Assembly: GCA_025529335.1 (NCBI GenBank)
Contig: JAMYHX010000473.1
Location: 1 to 42,957 of the forward strand
Source of the DNA: Rhizopus sp. PT2906
Lineage: Eukaryota; Mucoromycota; Mucoromycetes; Mucorales; Rhizopodaceae
Length of the DNA stretch: 42,957 bases
Direction of reading: 5' to 3'
A program made the translations under genes and the position numbers. The notes beneath the pieces were generated by a model. It did no database searches. It was not told the origin of the DNA and saw only the letters and a program-made list of their open reading frames with translations. Every line of letters begins with the position of its first letter. Position 1 is the first letter of the stretch. Positions 30,708 through 42,463 of this stretch are shown in pieces.

Positions 30708-33700
30708 AATAAGGATAGAACTTACAGTAGTTTCAAAAAGATTTGATATTGAACTAAAAGTGTACTTCTCTTTTTTATAGTTTTTTGAAGCCTTGATTTT
30801 GTTAATTAATATATTAAGAAAATAAGCCTAATCCCATCTTATTGGATGAGCCGTCTTCCAAATGTTATGAGCTACAGATGAGCCTTTGTAAGCTATTACT
30901 ATGGTAATTTTAAGGTATTTTTGGGCTGACAAACTAAAAAATACTTTTTCAAGGATTTTTTGATTATCGACAGGTGTTTTTTTTTTGATTTTGAGCTAGA
31001 GTTGGTTGCGACTTTGCTTCTTGAACCACTGTGCTGTTTTAGTCGTCTGTCCTTCTCCGGTCAGTCGGCAGATAAACATGTGCAACCTAAACCGGACCGT
31101 CATCGGTTAAAAAAAGATGATAAGAACTTATCCCGTGTCAGCGTATGAAGATACATTAGTTTGTATAAAAATAGATGTGATCTAAAAACAAGTGGAGTTG
31201 AATATGATATGCATCAGTTAATTTCATATGATTTTCTTGTTATTTTATATAATTTAAGCATTAGATCATATCATGTTTTTATTAAGAATTCAAAAGACTT
31301 GTCTTTGGTAGCTTTGGTCAGTCGTTCATACACTTGTCGTATGCAACGGTAACAGTATATTTTTCAACTTCATACAATCTCAGTTCTTTGTTGCCAACTT
31401 TGAACAGGAAATCGATTGATATTTTTTCCAAGCGATACTGCGACACTGCCGCGCTCACCAAGCTTTACTTAAATGCAGTCCCTCCTGAAAAACTTATATA
31501 CAAATGGACGCAATTCATGTTAGAAGTTGGCCACGGAGTAATCTTCAAAATTTAGTTGATTACCACCACTAAAGATTTCAGAAACTGCTATCAGATAAGA
31601 GGATATGCTTTTGGTTTTCTGCACATTCGCAGAGCTCGCTTCCTATCATCGACTCCTTATCGTATGAGTTGATGTGCTCTTGTAATTCCTGTGGGGGCTT
31701 GCCTAAGAATTTTGCGTCGTATCAGCTATAAAATACATTTTCCAGACTGCGTTATCCGGATTCAGTATCATTCGAATGCACTGAATGTTCAAAAGAAATC
31801 TTCACCGGATGCTTTCATTCTATATTCTACTATAATGCTGGTCGACAAACGCCACCTGTCTTTTTTCTTGAATATTATCGCATTCGCAATCGTCCTTTAC
31901 TTCTCTTCTTGAGAAAGACCGTAGTTTAACTTTGGAACATTAGAAGAGGAGGTAGATTGGCGTTCCTTGAGCGATGCTTCAATATCGAACCATATATTTT
32001 CTATTGAATTTTAAATTCTTGTATTGTTGACTTTATAAAAGATGAGTAAGTCAATAACAAGCAAAATAGAAAGAAAGAGTAGGACAAAAAAGAGAGTTTT
32101 ATAGTAGAGAGTCAATGACTGCCTATTTAAAATGTTGTCATTTAATGTACGATAGATAAATAAAGAGTAGAATGAAGCATGATTTACTAAGCGCATCAAT
32201 CTTATATATTTTAGATACAATAATCTTCATTGTTACACGTTGCCATCTGCTTTAGGTAAGATAACTCTTAAGGGTAATTTCTTCAATGAACGTAAATTGT
32301 AGAAGTGTTCTTGTACCATTATGCTGTGAAATAACCAATTTTTTCAAGTCTGCAACAGGCTCAAACTACTGCTAGCTTGATTAAGTATTGATGACCTGGT
32401 TTCTATGCATATTGTAAATCAATTAGCAAGTATATATCACTGGATGCATTTCATAGTAAAACCACGTCGTAAAGAAATAAACAATGAACAAGGAGTGAGA
32501 ATACGATACATGTGTATTCTAATATAATTTATTGGCTGATGCTCAAATTTATGCGTGCATTTCTTTTTTTCGAAATGCAATTAATAAAAACCCATGATCT
32601 TGGATTTAAAGAAATTCAAGCATCTCATTTTAGGTTACATTAATCAATTAAGAAAGGAGAAAAAAGAAGCTAATTCAATGATTAAATTGGTTATTTATTA
32701 AACATAGAGAAGCATAGACGCTAAAGTATATTCCCAATTGAATCATGTCAATTGGAATTGATGTTCATTGCCTATGATAGCTCTTACTTTCACTGTAATT
32801 CGGAAACTCTTTTTGACGAGTAACGTGATTATTCTTTTAGGCGGTCAAATAACGATACTCCGCTGCAGGTCAATCGGGCATTTAAATGTATGAAGTGATG
32901 AACCTTGATTGTTGTCTTACATTTGGCGCGCGCGTGTCTGTTTGTGTAGCATAACAAATTAAGTCGGTTATTTCCTTGACGACAGTCCCGCTCCTTCAAT
33001 AAACCCTTATCCCCTTTTTTCTTTCTTCTTATGCACAATGGCCGTAAACATTCAAGCTTGAAACTTGAATTGGGGAAGCTGCATATTCATTTCATTGTAA
33101 CAATCTTTACGCCCTCCATTTTTGCGCCATATGTTGAAAGTAAGATTGCGTTCAAGTGAGACGATTAAAAGTATGGTGACCCAAGGTGGCGTCAGTAATA
33201 GCTATTTTAACAGTTTATGAGGGTGCATATATTAATATAAGAGTGTCTGTATTTTCAATGAATAAAAAACTCAACAGGTTTATGATAACTATTAATAAAC
33301 TTGTTGAAGAGAAAAAAAAAAAAGAGAGAGAGAGAAAGAGGGCGTTATGTACTGATAACGTGTATGCACAGTGCTTTACTAATATGAAAAAGGGGGAGAA
33401 AAAAGGGATGCAGCCACGTAAAGGGTAAAGATCTTCCAGCCAATGAGAAATAATACAAGTGACAGAAACAGAAAAAAACGATTGTTTATTGTTTAAAATA
33501 GACTCCTTTAAGTATTTCTAAAATAACCTGTCGCACAATGTCATTTAGTACTTGTGTGTCCAAGGTCAAGGGAATATAAACCAAGACAAGATTACAAAAA
33601 AGTGCTGAGTATATAAAGAAACATGTAGACATGTCACAAAAATGTAACAATGGTAATGTATCTTTACAACGTGGCAAACTTAAATTGTTGAATAAATTAG

Positions 33701-34184
33701 TTGCTAGGATGCACGCATTGTATAATTTCTTTATACTTTAAATGCATGTAAATAATTAAAGCGGAACACCATGACAACAAGGATAGCGACTAAGGATATT
33801 AATAAAAAAGGGCTTATTAATGAATAAATAATGAAAAAGTATTATATGTCGTGTCATCTTAAAAGACTTGTACTACAAAAAATGACTCTGTGGTAATCTA
33901 AACCCGTTATTGGTGCCATTCCTTCCAGGATTATAAATGAAATAAACTTGTTATTTTTGCTTTCTTTCCCCTTTCTATTATTCCTACCTTAAACCTCCCT
34001 CTTTATTTTCTACCTCTTTTTTAATTATCAATATTAATATCTTATTATATATTTATATATATAGTTTACGTTCTTTATATTCTATATAAGCTATAAACAA
34101 CAACAAAAAAAGACATTCAACCTATTCGACTGACAGTTACTGTTGGAATAAGTCTGAGCCTCTTTTTATACCCTACTTTATATT
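30708..34184. other. Intergenic 3.5 kb, no intact gene
   Basis: Gene desert. Between about 30960 and 31920 the + strand shows short protein-like frames (KRYCDTAALTKLYLNAVPPE near 31420-31480, and CLRILRRISYKIHFPDC near 31700-31750) that may be decayed element pieces; I recognise no family. An A-run and GA repeat lies near 33310-33340. The last 200 bp are the probable promoter of the C2H2 gene, with TATATAAG at 34083-34090. No tRNA or rRNA seen. Confidence 0.4.
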
Positions 34185-35049
34185 ATGGATATCCGAAATT
34201 TACTAAACGAATCTGAAAACACTACAAAACCCTTTGCTTGCGCTTGGCAAGACTGCAGGAAAAAGTTCTCACGAAAGTCAGATCTTTCAAGGCATATGAG
34301 GATTCATACTGGAGAAAGACCTTATCACTGTGAGTGGCCATCATGTGGAAAGCAGTTTATTCAAAGATCAGCCCTGACAGTACATTATCGAACTCATACT
34401 GGTGAAAGGCCTCATGTCTGTGGACACGCTCTCTGTGGCAAGGCATTTAGTGATGTAAATTATAAAATTTTTCAAATTTAATAATTTTTAATTTATAACC
34501 TTTTCTTTATTTGTCATAGTCATCTTCATTAGCCAGACACCGTCGCACTCACACTGGTAAACGTCCTTATGCTTGTCTTCATCCTGGATGCGGCAAATCT
34601 TTTACTCGTAAAACAACCTTATCAAGACATCAGCGTTGTCATGATCCGAAATGGAAATCGTACAAGTAAGAAGGAAAGAAGTAGGAGAAAACGTTTTGAC
34701 TGATTATCTTTCTAGTTTGAAAGAGTTGAATAGAGTTCAACCGAAATCTTTGTCGATCACTGCTTCGAATGATACGTCCGATCCACTCTCTCAAGCTCCA
34801 GTTGAATCACCCACCAGCAGCTCTGAGTCAGAAATTGATTCTCCAGTAACTGCACCATCCGATTATTTTAGTATGCAGCAGCAGCCATTAAGTGCGTTCA
34901 CAGCCAATCGCTCCTTCCACCCAATGATTGAATTACCTCAAAAGTCATCAAAAAACACATATACATACCGTATTCTGGACTATGACTCTTTCAGTAGCCC
35001 AACTGTTACTTATCAATCATCATTCATTCACCAAAGAACTCGAGTGTAA
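34185..35049 (+). CDS. Four-finger C2H2 transcription factor
   Basis: Three exons, 34185-34454, 34520-34665, 34716-35049; 249 aa. Four consecutive C2H2 fingers of the C-x4-C type occupy residues about 18-135: CAWQDCRKKFSRKSDLSRH, CEWPSCGKQFIQRSALTVH, CGHALCGKAFSD (finished in exon 2) and CLHPGCGKSFTRKTTLSRH, joined by HTGERP/HTGKRP linkers. The remaining 110 residues are Ser/Pro/Gln-rich and disordered (SPTSSSESEIDSPVTAPSD), as in an activation or regulatory region. Without the second intron the frame would stop at KWKSYK just after the fingers; the 50-nt GT-AG intron restores a long open C-terminus, so I include it, but both forms are possible. It resembles C2H2 factors found across fungi, but I cannot assign a target or name. 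Confidence 0.85.
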
Positions 35050-35833
35050 TACTACAACATGTCTTGATTCAACCATTAGTTTTTCTTCATATGCCCTTTT
35101 CTTTTTACTTCTTTTTTTTTGTTTTTAAATTATTTAACAGCCTTTATGCCTTCCTCTTTATGCTTGCTATTTAACTTTTTTATATGTATTTTTTCTTTTT
35201 TATTATTATGCTTTTTTACTTAATAAAAATTATATTCTATGCTTAGACTAGAAAAATTAAACACTTGCTTTTTCTTAAAATAGTCCCTTGACATTAATCG
35301 TCTTTTGCATAAAAAGACAAGATGCATCATTTTACTATTTCTTTATCTGATCTCTTTCTCTCTCTCTCTTTATCTGACAGCTTGTGCAAACATCAGAATT
35401 TTCCGACCAGCGTTTTTTGATATTTCATTGGTTCATGCCAGTTACCAACACCCTTTCTCAATGTTTATGTAGCGTTTTTCCTTTGTTTAACCTAACAAAA
35501 GGGTAAAAAAAAAAAAATGACCGCTCCTCTCTTTCGGTCCGGTAATTGTAAATGCCGTATCTCGGCAACTTTATATATACAATTATTCTATTGTTGTTTT
35601 CATCCATTGATATAATAATTGCTTTGACAAGTGAATTCACTACACATAAAGGTAGTTTCACCTTGCTCGTCTGAATTGTGGGCTTATCTGGGCATATATT
35701 CCATCATCATTGCTCATTCTTTCTTTCACTTTCTCTAAACTCCGATTTGTGTAACACCGGTGTTCATGTCATTTACACTTCTTGCGCGTTGTTTGGTTTC
35801 TTTTTTATTTTTATATTTTATTTTTAAAAGACT
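35050..35833. other. Intergenic
   Basis: T-rich 3' region of the C2H2 gene, a CT run near 35349-35368 and A-tracts, then the short leader of the next gene. AATAAA near 35222 is a possible polyadenylation signal. No gene seen. Confidence 0.4.
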
Positions 35834-36866
35834 ATGGCACCACCTCCTTCAGCTCCCTTGCAAGTGCGTATATTGGCACTTATGAAGGCAAGTATACAAT
35901 AAAGTGTGTACATACGGGTAGAATGTTGATCCTCATTAGACACTTCAATTTGCTTGGTTCTTTGGTCATGTTTCAACCATTCTGGGCACTGCATTATACG
36001 CCTTTTCTGTGCTCACCTTCAATTCCAAACCTTTCTTTTATAAATACGCTTTCTTCGGTGCTGTGTTGTCTTATGGTGTAGTCACCTACAAGTCTCATGG
36101 GGTAAGTTGTCATTTTCACACAAGGATGAGATCGAGGTAGGATTAACCCTGTGTTAAAGACACCTCAACCAAGTGGAGAATATATGCGAAAATTAGTCAT
36201 GGATGAAAATGCACAATACTTTATTCTTGCATTGTACTGGTTTATGAGCAACCCTATTTCTGGTAAGAATAAAAAAAAAACACTATGCACAACCATCGTT
36301 AAAAGCTTACTCTTTTATATAGTCACATTGGTTCCTTTCTTTACATTTTCTGCCTTCCATGCTCTTGGATACGTTCGTAACAATATCATTCCTAATGTAT
36401 TTCCTACCGCGGCAAGAACCAATGGAGATGCCCCGGCTACTTGGCAAGCTAAAGCTCAGCAGGGAATTAAGACTTGGACAGACAAATATTACAGCACTGC
36501 TATGCGTTTTGTTGCTCATTCAGAAGTAACCATCATTGCTCCTCGTTTGATTTTGGGATTATTCCGGTAAGTAAAAAAAGGAGAAAGAAGCAAAGGCAAC
36601 ATGATCTAAAAAGAGTAACACTTTGTAGCTTAAATTTTGTTCCTCTGTTCTTGTTTGCTCAATTCCTCCGTTTCCGCTACCATTTATCTTCCTACACTCG
36701 CCAAGCATTTACAGAGCTTCGTGTCAAGTGTGATAAGTTACTGCTTCCTCCTAATGCTGACCCCCGTATTCCTCCAGGCATCACAAATGCTTACAACTTG
36801 GTCAAGCATTGGATCACACGATTTGGTGAAGCTGGTGTTCAACGTCAGCCTGCCGCAGCTCAATAG
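35834..36866 (+). CDS. TMEM33/Pom33-family membrane protein
   Basis: Five exons: 35834-35887, 35940-36101, 36160-36262, 36323-36566, 36629-36866; 266 aa. The first intron starts with GC (AAG|GCAAGT ... TTAG), a GC-AG intron. Exon 2 gives FAWFFGHVSTILGTALYAFS and further hydrophobic stretches. Other segments: GEYMRKLVMDENAQYFILAL, FFTFSAFHALGYVRNNIIP and RLILGLF, then FVPLFLFAQFLRFRYHLSS. The pattern of several membrane segments and an amphipathic C-terminal region (AFTELRVKCDKLLLP) matches TMEM33/Per33/Pom33, which shape ER membranes and, in yeast Pom33, help place nuclear pores. The end is Pro/Ala/Gln-rich. It lies tail to tail with the aminopeptidase gene, 108 bp apart. Confidence 0.88.
35888..35939 (+). 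other. GC-AG intron
   Basis: A 52-nt intron whose donor is AAG|GCAAGT, a near-perfect match to the donor of the minor GC-AG class, with acceptor CATTAG. Removing it joins LALMK to TLQFAWFFGHV in phase 0. No GT donor nearby keeps the frame. All other introns I placed in the window use GT. Confidence 0.8.
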
Positions 36867-36974
36867 ATAATAATAAAAAAGAAAATTTTCAAGCAACTTT
36901 ACGTGCATATGTATAAAAGATGGTTATCCCTTTTTTTATTGTTATTGAAAAGTTATATACAAGAATAGAGTGTT

Positions 36975-39900
36975 TTAAGCAAAGTTCTTTGCATTTTCAT
37001 GGACCCATTCGGCCACAGTCTGGTGATCTCTTTCAATCCATTTAGTATTCACACGAGCAGTTTCCAAAGCTTGCTGCAGTGAACGAGCATACTCCTTTGT
37101 TTCCTTGTCAGCAAAGAAGGCTTCGACATCAGCAATACGCTCATAAGAAACGAAGCCGCTGACAGTAGAACGAACGGCAGAACCGAATAAGCTGAGAGAT
37201 TTAGAGAACTTGGCATAGAGAAGGTCATAGTTTTGCTTGAAGAAGTTCCAGAGGATTTCACGAGCTTCAGGGTTAGAAGAGAGTGCACCAAAGACATAGA
37301 ATTGATCTTGACCTCTGACTTCCTTTTCATCCAAACTCATATCGAGATATCTTTGAATCAATCCCTTGTGCTTGGTACCACCAAGTGCGCTCAAGGCAGT
37401 CAAGCGTTGGTCAGTAGGCAAGGATTCATCACGGTAAATCTTCAAGATGTGCTCCCAGACCTTTTCTTCTTCTTCTTCGCTTTCGGCGGTGTAAAGGACA
37501 ATGTCATAAACAGGAGCGCGAAGGTTTGGATGAAGTACCTCGGTATTGCCTTCAACAAATTGCCAGAAACGTCTCTTGGCTTCTTCAGCTGTTTGGGCAT
37601 CGTTGGAGCGTCCAGCGTTGGTGATGGCAAGAACACGCAAGACACTACTAAGGTAATCTTCCTTCTCGTGGAATTCCCAGCCTAGTCTGTGGGCTACAGG
37701 GGCAAACAAGCTACGGCGAAGAGCCTTGAGTCCGTCTTTAATCTCTTTGGGTTGTTCACTCCAGACAGAAAGAATCTTGGAAAGATGGCTACTTAATTGT
37801 GACCAGACGCTATCAAAAATAAAATAAATAAATACACACGCCGAATTATGCATCATGCTACTTACAAGTAATTTTCTTCATTCACAAAGGCTTGAGCGAG
37901 TTCCAAGAAGGCAGTAGTGCTTTGGAGACCACTGACGCACAGGTTACCGGCATCAGAAAGTAAGCCGACACGATCAGCTGTGTTTGTCAAAAGTCCGTTG
38001 GATCCCTTCTTGACTTCTTCACTTAACTTGCGGATTACTTCAATAGGGTAATTGACACGGTAAACACCGGTTTGACCAGCGTTCAACTTGAATAATCCAT
38101 CAGATGGGATAGTGAAGTCTTGAGACTTTTCTGTCAAGGTAAAGGATTCAACCTTGCCGGGAACAAGGACACCAAGAGGTACCCACCAAGCAGTCGTGTC
38201 TTCTTCTTCAGTTAAGTCTCCGGTAGACAAGTAGCGGGATTGAGTAACATTGATAACACCCTCGCCCTTCTCCTTGACAGTAAGAACTGGATATCCAATG
38301 CGTTTGGTCCATAATGTCATGAATTGAGATACATCTTGGTTAGCTTCTTCACTCAAAGCAGCCCACAAGTCGCCAGTGGAAGCATTACCCAGCTTGTGGC
38401 GGCGAAGGTAGCGTCTGACACCAGCCAAGAAGGTATCATTGCCCAACCAAGAGCTCAACATACGAATGACACTAGCACCTTTGTAGTAGGAGATGGCATC
38501 AAAGATTTGATGAATTTCGGCAGGATCGTTGACAGCGACTTCAATGGGATGAGATGAACGGAGAGCGTCCAAACTGAGAGCTCTGGGCATATCATTGTTC
38601 ACAAAAGAAGTCCAAACTTCCCATTCAGGGAAGATCTCATCGACGGCTAACCAACCAACCCAGGTGGCAAAACCTTCGTTCAACCATAAGTGATCCCACC
38701 ATTCCATGGTGACCAAGTTACCGAACCATTGATGTGCTAATTCGTGACAGACAGTGTAGGCAGTGCTCTTCTTGAAAGAAATAGAAGATGATTTTTCATC
38801 AAAGAGCAGTGCAACAGTTCTATAAGTGATTAAACCCCAATTCTCCATGGCACCTATTATTTGTTTTTAATACACTATTTCATATATATTCATCATACAA
38901 GGCAACTTACCAGCTTCGAAATCAGGGATGGCGATCATATCCACCTTGGATAATGGGTAGGGTTCACCAAACACCTTGGCAAAGTATTCGAGGGCAAGAG
39001 TACAGACGTTCAATGCATGACGACCCTGTTCAACAGATCCAGGCAAGGTGTAAACACGAGAACGGATGGGACGACCGTTATATTCACCACTTGTATATGC
39101 TTCAATGTATTCAAAAGGACCAATACAGAAAGCCAAGAGATAAGTACTCATAAGGGGAGTAGTGGCATATTTGACTCGCTTCAAGGAAAGAGTAGTAGAT
39201 TCTGTTTTTCCTTCTACCTTGCCAGTTTCAGTCTTGCCTTCTACTTTACCTTGAGTTTTACCGTGCAAGCTGTCTTTATCATCAAAGGCTTCTTCAGAGA
39301 TTACGTCCATGTTGGAGAGAGCGACAAGATGAGAAGGCACGATCAAGGTAACATCAAAGGTAGCCTTCAAGCTAGGCTCATCCCAACAGGGGAGGGCTCG
39401 ACGAGCATCAGTAGATTCAAATTGAGTAGTAGCCAAGTAACGAGTGTTTCCATCGGCATCCTTGTAGGATGATCTGTAGAAACCGGCCATTTGATCATTC
39501 AGTTCACCTTCATAATGGATTTCCAAAACGGCTTTTGAACCAGCAGGGACGGAATCTTGAAATGTCAAGAAAGCCAAATCTTTCTTTTCATCATAGGAGA
39601 TATCAATAGCAGCTTGCCTGTGGTATATAAGGTCAATATACGTCTCTCTCTCTCTCTCTTTTTTTTTTTCTAGTATATGGCGGCACTTACTTTGACTCGG
39701 TTTTAAGACCTTCAGTAGACAAGAAAGCAAACTTTATTTTGATATCACGCGTATTAAGCGTAATCTTGGTTGTATCTTGATTAACATTTAAGCTATGAAA
39801 TAAAGATGAATCGTTAGCATATATCACAAACACTTTTTATAAATAACGTACTTGACTTTAACGACACCGTGGAATTCAAAGGTGGTCAGATTAGGCTGAA

Positions 39901-40030
39901 GGGTCAAATCATAGTGGGTGGGCTTGACATTGGTAGGTAATACCTGCCTCTCTGGGTTATCAACAGAAGGAGTACACATGAAGAAGAATAAAATAAAAAA
40001 GAAAAGAAGAAAGCGTGGAAAAATGGTCAT
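36975..40030 (-). CDS. M1-family zinc aminopeptidase (puromycin-sensitive/Aap1-like)
   Basis: Five exons on minus: 40030-39852, 39792-39691, 39617-38911, 38853-37866, 37809-36975; 936 aa. Family signatures: LPTNVKPTHYDLTL at the start of the N-terminal domain, GAMENWG (substrate N-terminus recognition; spans the third intron), and HELAHQWFGNL...WLNEGFATW, the HEXXH-x18-E zinc site. The C-terminal ERAP1-like domain follows. The first ATG gives a strongly hydrophobic start (RFLLFFFILFFFM) that could be a signal or anchor; an ATG at codon 18 would give the usual cytosolic form. Between two beta-rich parts lies a low-complexity insert with GKVEGKTE repeated (39225-39265). It trims N-terminal residues from peptides; compartment depends on start choice. 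Confidence 0.93.
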
Positions 40031-40642
40031 AGCTTGAAACAAAAGCACTTTAAATAAGCAGCGGCAATTTTAAATAGCGAATCCCAAATGAGGAATAAGA
40101 AGCAAAAAAGGAAATGAACATTAGTGGAAACTGGTAACACGTAAACTTTATCTCATTTATCTGATAAAATATATAAAGAGAAAAGAAAGATAAGAAAGAA
40201 TAAAGCTGCATTAAGATGATTGATATCCAAGACTGAAGGCTAAATAATGATACATGAGTTAAAGATGTACCAATTAGCTCTAAACATGTTAAGGTAACAA
40301 CGAAGAAGTTTTCGTTACTTTCCGAAAAGTCGGTCAGATTTTTTACTTGATGCCGCTTTCGTTAGTTTTCACCAAATTTGTATAGTCAATGCGATGTTTT
40401 AATGAGACACATGAATAGCCCTGATTGAAGTAAATGCCCCTGATCAAATGGTACCACGTATTCTTTGCCGAGCCAAGGCTTTCTTACCATTGTGTACCCA
40501 CTTTATGTTAGTCACTTGCTAAATGTTGTGCCTGATTGAAAACAAGCCTTGCATATTAGCTCAAGGATGTATTGATACAAAATTATTTAAATATTTTTTA
40601 TTAAACACTGCAAAAGAAAGAAAAGAAAAAAGAAACGTTTGT
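40031..40642. other. Intergenic
   Basis: Upstream region of the aminopeptidase gene and 3' region of the complex I gene. AT-rich, no ORF of note and no RNA gene seen. Confidence 0.4.
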
Positions 40643-42463
40643 TTATGATCTATTTGCTAAGTCGAATTTGGCCATGCGTTCTTCAAGTTCAGGACGGAAA
40701 TGACGAATCAAACCTTGTACTGGCCATGCAGCAGCATCACCAAGGGCGCAAATGGTGTGTCCTTCGATTTGCTTGGTCAATTCCCAGATTTGGTCAATTT
40801 CTTCTTTATGACCACGTCCATCTTCGAAACGGTCCATCATGGCTTCAAGCCATCTAGTACCTTCACGACAGGGTGTACATTGACCGCATGATTCGTGTCG
40901 ATAAAACTTGGAGAATCTAGAAATGGCTTTGACAATATCTGTGGACTTGTCCATGACAATGACAGCTAAACAAAATATTAATAAACATTCAAAAAAGGAA
41001 TGATATGAACTTACCAGCTATATAAACACAAAAAGTTGAAAATCAAATATGATCAGACACTGCACATATAATATTATTTGTGGTCAATGCGTTACTTACC
41101 GGTACCAAGACCTGAGTTGACATCACGAAGAGCATCAAAATCCATTCTATCATACGCATTAGATCAAGAAAATAGATAAATAATAATGACTTACAAAACG
41201 TCGTCACAAATGCTCTTGGGGAGAACAGGCACGGAGGAACCACCAGGAACAATACCGAGCAAGTTATCCCATCCACCGCGAACACCTCCACAGTGCTTTT
41301 CAATAAGTTCTTTCAAAGGAATAGACATCTCTTCTTCAACAGTACAAGGGTTGTTTACGTGGCCGGAGATACAGAAGAGCTTAGTACCGGAGTTACGAGG
41401 ACGACCGAAACTAGCAAACCACTTTCCACCCCTGAATAAACGTTAGAAAGCTCTAATGGGACGGTTATATGTTATACCTTCTGAGAATAGTGGGGGCAAC
41501 AGCAACGGTTTCAACGTTGGTAACAGTAGTGGGGCAGCCAAAGAGACCGATATCAGCGGGGAATGGTGGCTTTAATCTGGGCTTACCCTGCTTGCCTTCA
41601 ATAGATTCAATCAAACTGGTTTCTTCACCACAGATATAAGCACCAGCACCACGGTGAATGTAAACGTCAAAGTCATATCCAGTTCCGCATGCGTTCTTAC
41701 CAATCAAACCAGCCTCATAGGCTTCATTGATGGCGGTTTGAAGGTTGGCAGCTTCATTGTAAAATTCACCACGGATATAGATGTATGCTATCATTATTGT
41801 ATTAGAAATGGTTTCAGGGCAAAATAAAAATGTATATATATACCAGCATTGGCTTTCATGGCAGAACCTGCAATAAGACAACCTTCGATCAATTTGTGTG
41901 GATCACCACGAAGGATTTCACGATCTTTACAGGTGCCTGGTTCTCCTTCATCAGCATTAATGACAAGATAACGAGGGCTGTTGGACAATTAGTCTACTTG
42001 TTGATTCTATATAAACTTTCAATATGACATACCGTCCGTCCGCAGGCTTGTTCATAAAACTCCACTTTAAACCGGTAGGAAAACCGGCACCACCACGTCC
42101 ACGAAGACCGGATTCCTTCATTTCATTAATAATCCATTCAGGCCCTTTCAAAACCAATTCCTTGGTCTTGTACCAGTCACCACGCTTTAATGCGCCCTTT
42201 AATCTGTAGTCGTGCTTAGAGTAAAGATTGGTGAAAATACGGTCTTCATCAGAAAGGCTACCAAAAGTGGTCTTTCCGGTGATAGGGTTGGCATCAGGGT
42301 TGGGCGCAGCTTCACTAGCAAATGTACGGGCAACAGAAACTGCGCTGGGGATCATTCTAGCATGTCGAGCTAAGCTGGTTGCTGAGAGGAATTAACATTA
42401 ATACATGTTCAATTATTGCATTTCAATCTAATTACCTCGCTTTGCGGTTACTGTTCTCAACAT
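40643..42463 (-). CDS. Mitochondrial complex I 51 kDa flavoprotein subunit (NDUFV1)
   Basis: Eight exons on minus: 42463-42436, 42381-42033, 41977-41844, 41787-41478, 41431-41195, 41146-41100, a 3-nt exon 41017-41015, and 40965-40643; 476 aa. The N-terminus (MLRTVTAKRG, ARHARM, SVARTFASEA) is a mitochondrial presequence. It binds NADH and FMN and passes electrons to an iron-sulfur cluster in the matrix arm. Visible: GRGGAGFPTGLKWSF, INADEGEPGTCKDREI and GAGAYICGEETSLIESIEG (NADH/FMN site), and CGQCTPCREGTRW (4Fe-4S ligands; the fourth Cys is in HTICALGD). With the 3-nt exon the protein reads GLGTAAVIVMD, the invariant family sequence; without it one Ala is lost. All other junctions keep frame and conserved motifs. 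Confidence 0.95.
41015..41017 (-). other. Probable 3-nt microexon (CTG) in the complex I gene
   Basis: On minus the sequence reads ACC G|GTAAGT ... TATATAG|CTG|GTAAGTTC ... GTTTAG|CT GTC ATT. A full acceptor lies just before CTG and a full donor just after it, dividing the gap into introns of 82 nt (41018-41099) and 49 nt (40966-41014). Inclusion gives T-A-A-V-I-V, as in the family; skipping gives T-A-V-I-V. A single 134-nt intron would be by far the longest I placed. Confidence 0.8.

Noticed and set aside
31334..31912. Short + strand ORFs considered as a retrotransposon reverse transcriptase
   Set aside because: No reverse-transcriptase catalytic motif (Y/F-x-D-D) or other hallmark found; left as unassigned pieces.
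34661..34669. TAA after KWKSYK as the true end of the C2H2 factor
   Set aside because: A GT-AG intron here opens another 110 residues of coding-like sequence in phase. I kept the longer form but note that the short form could exist.
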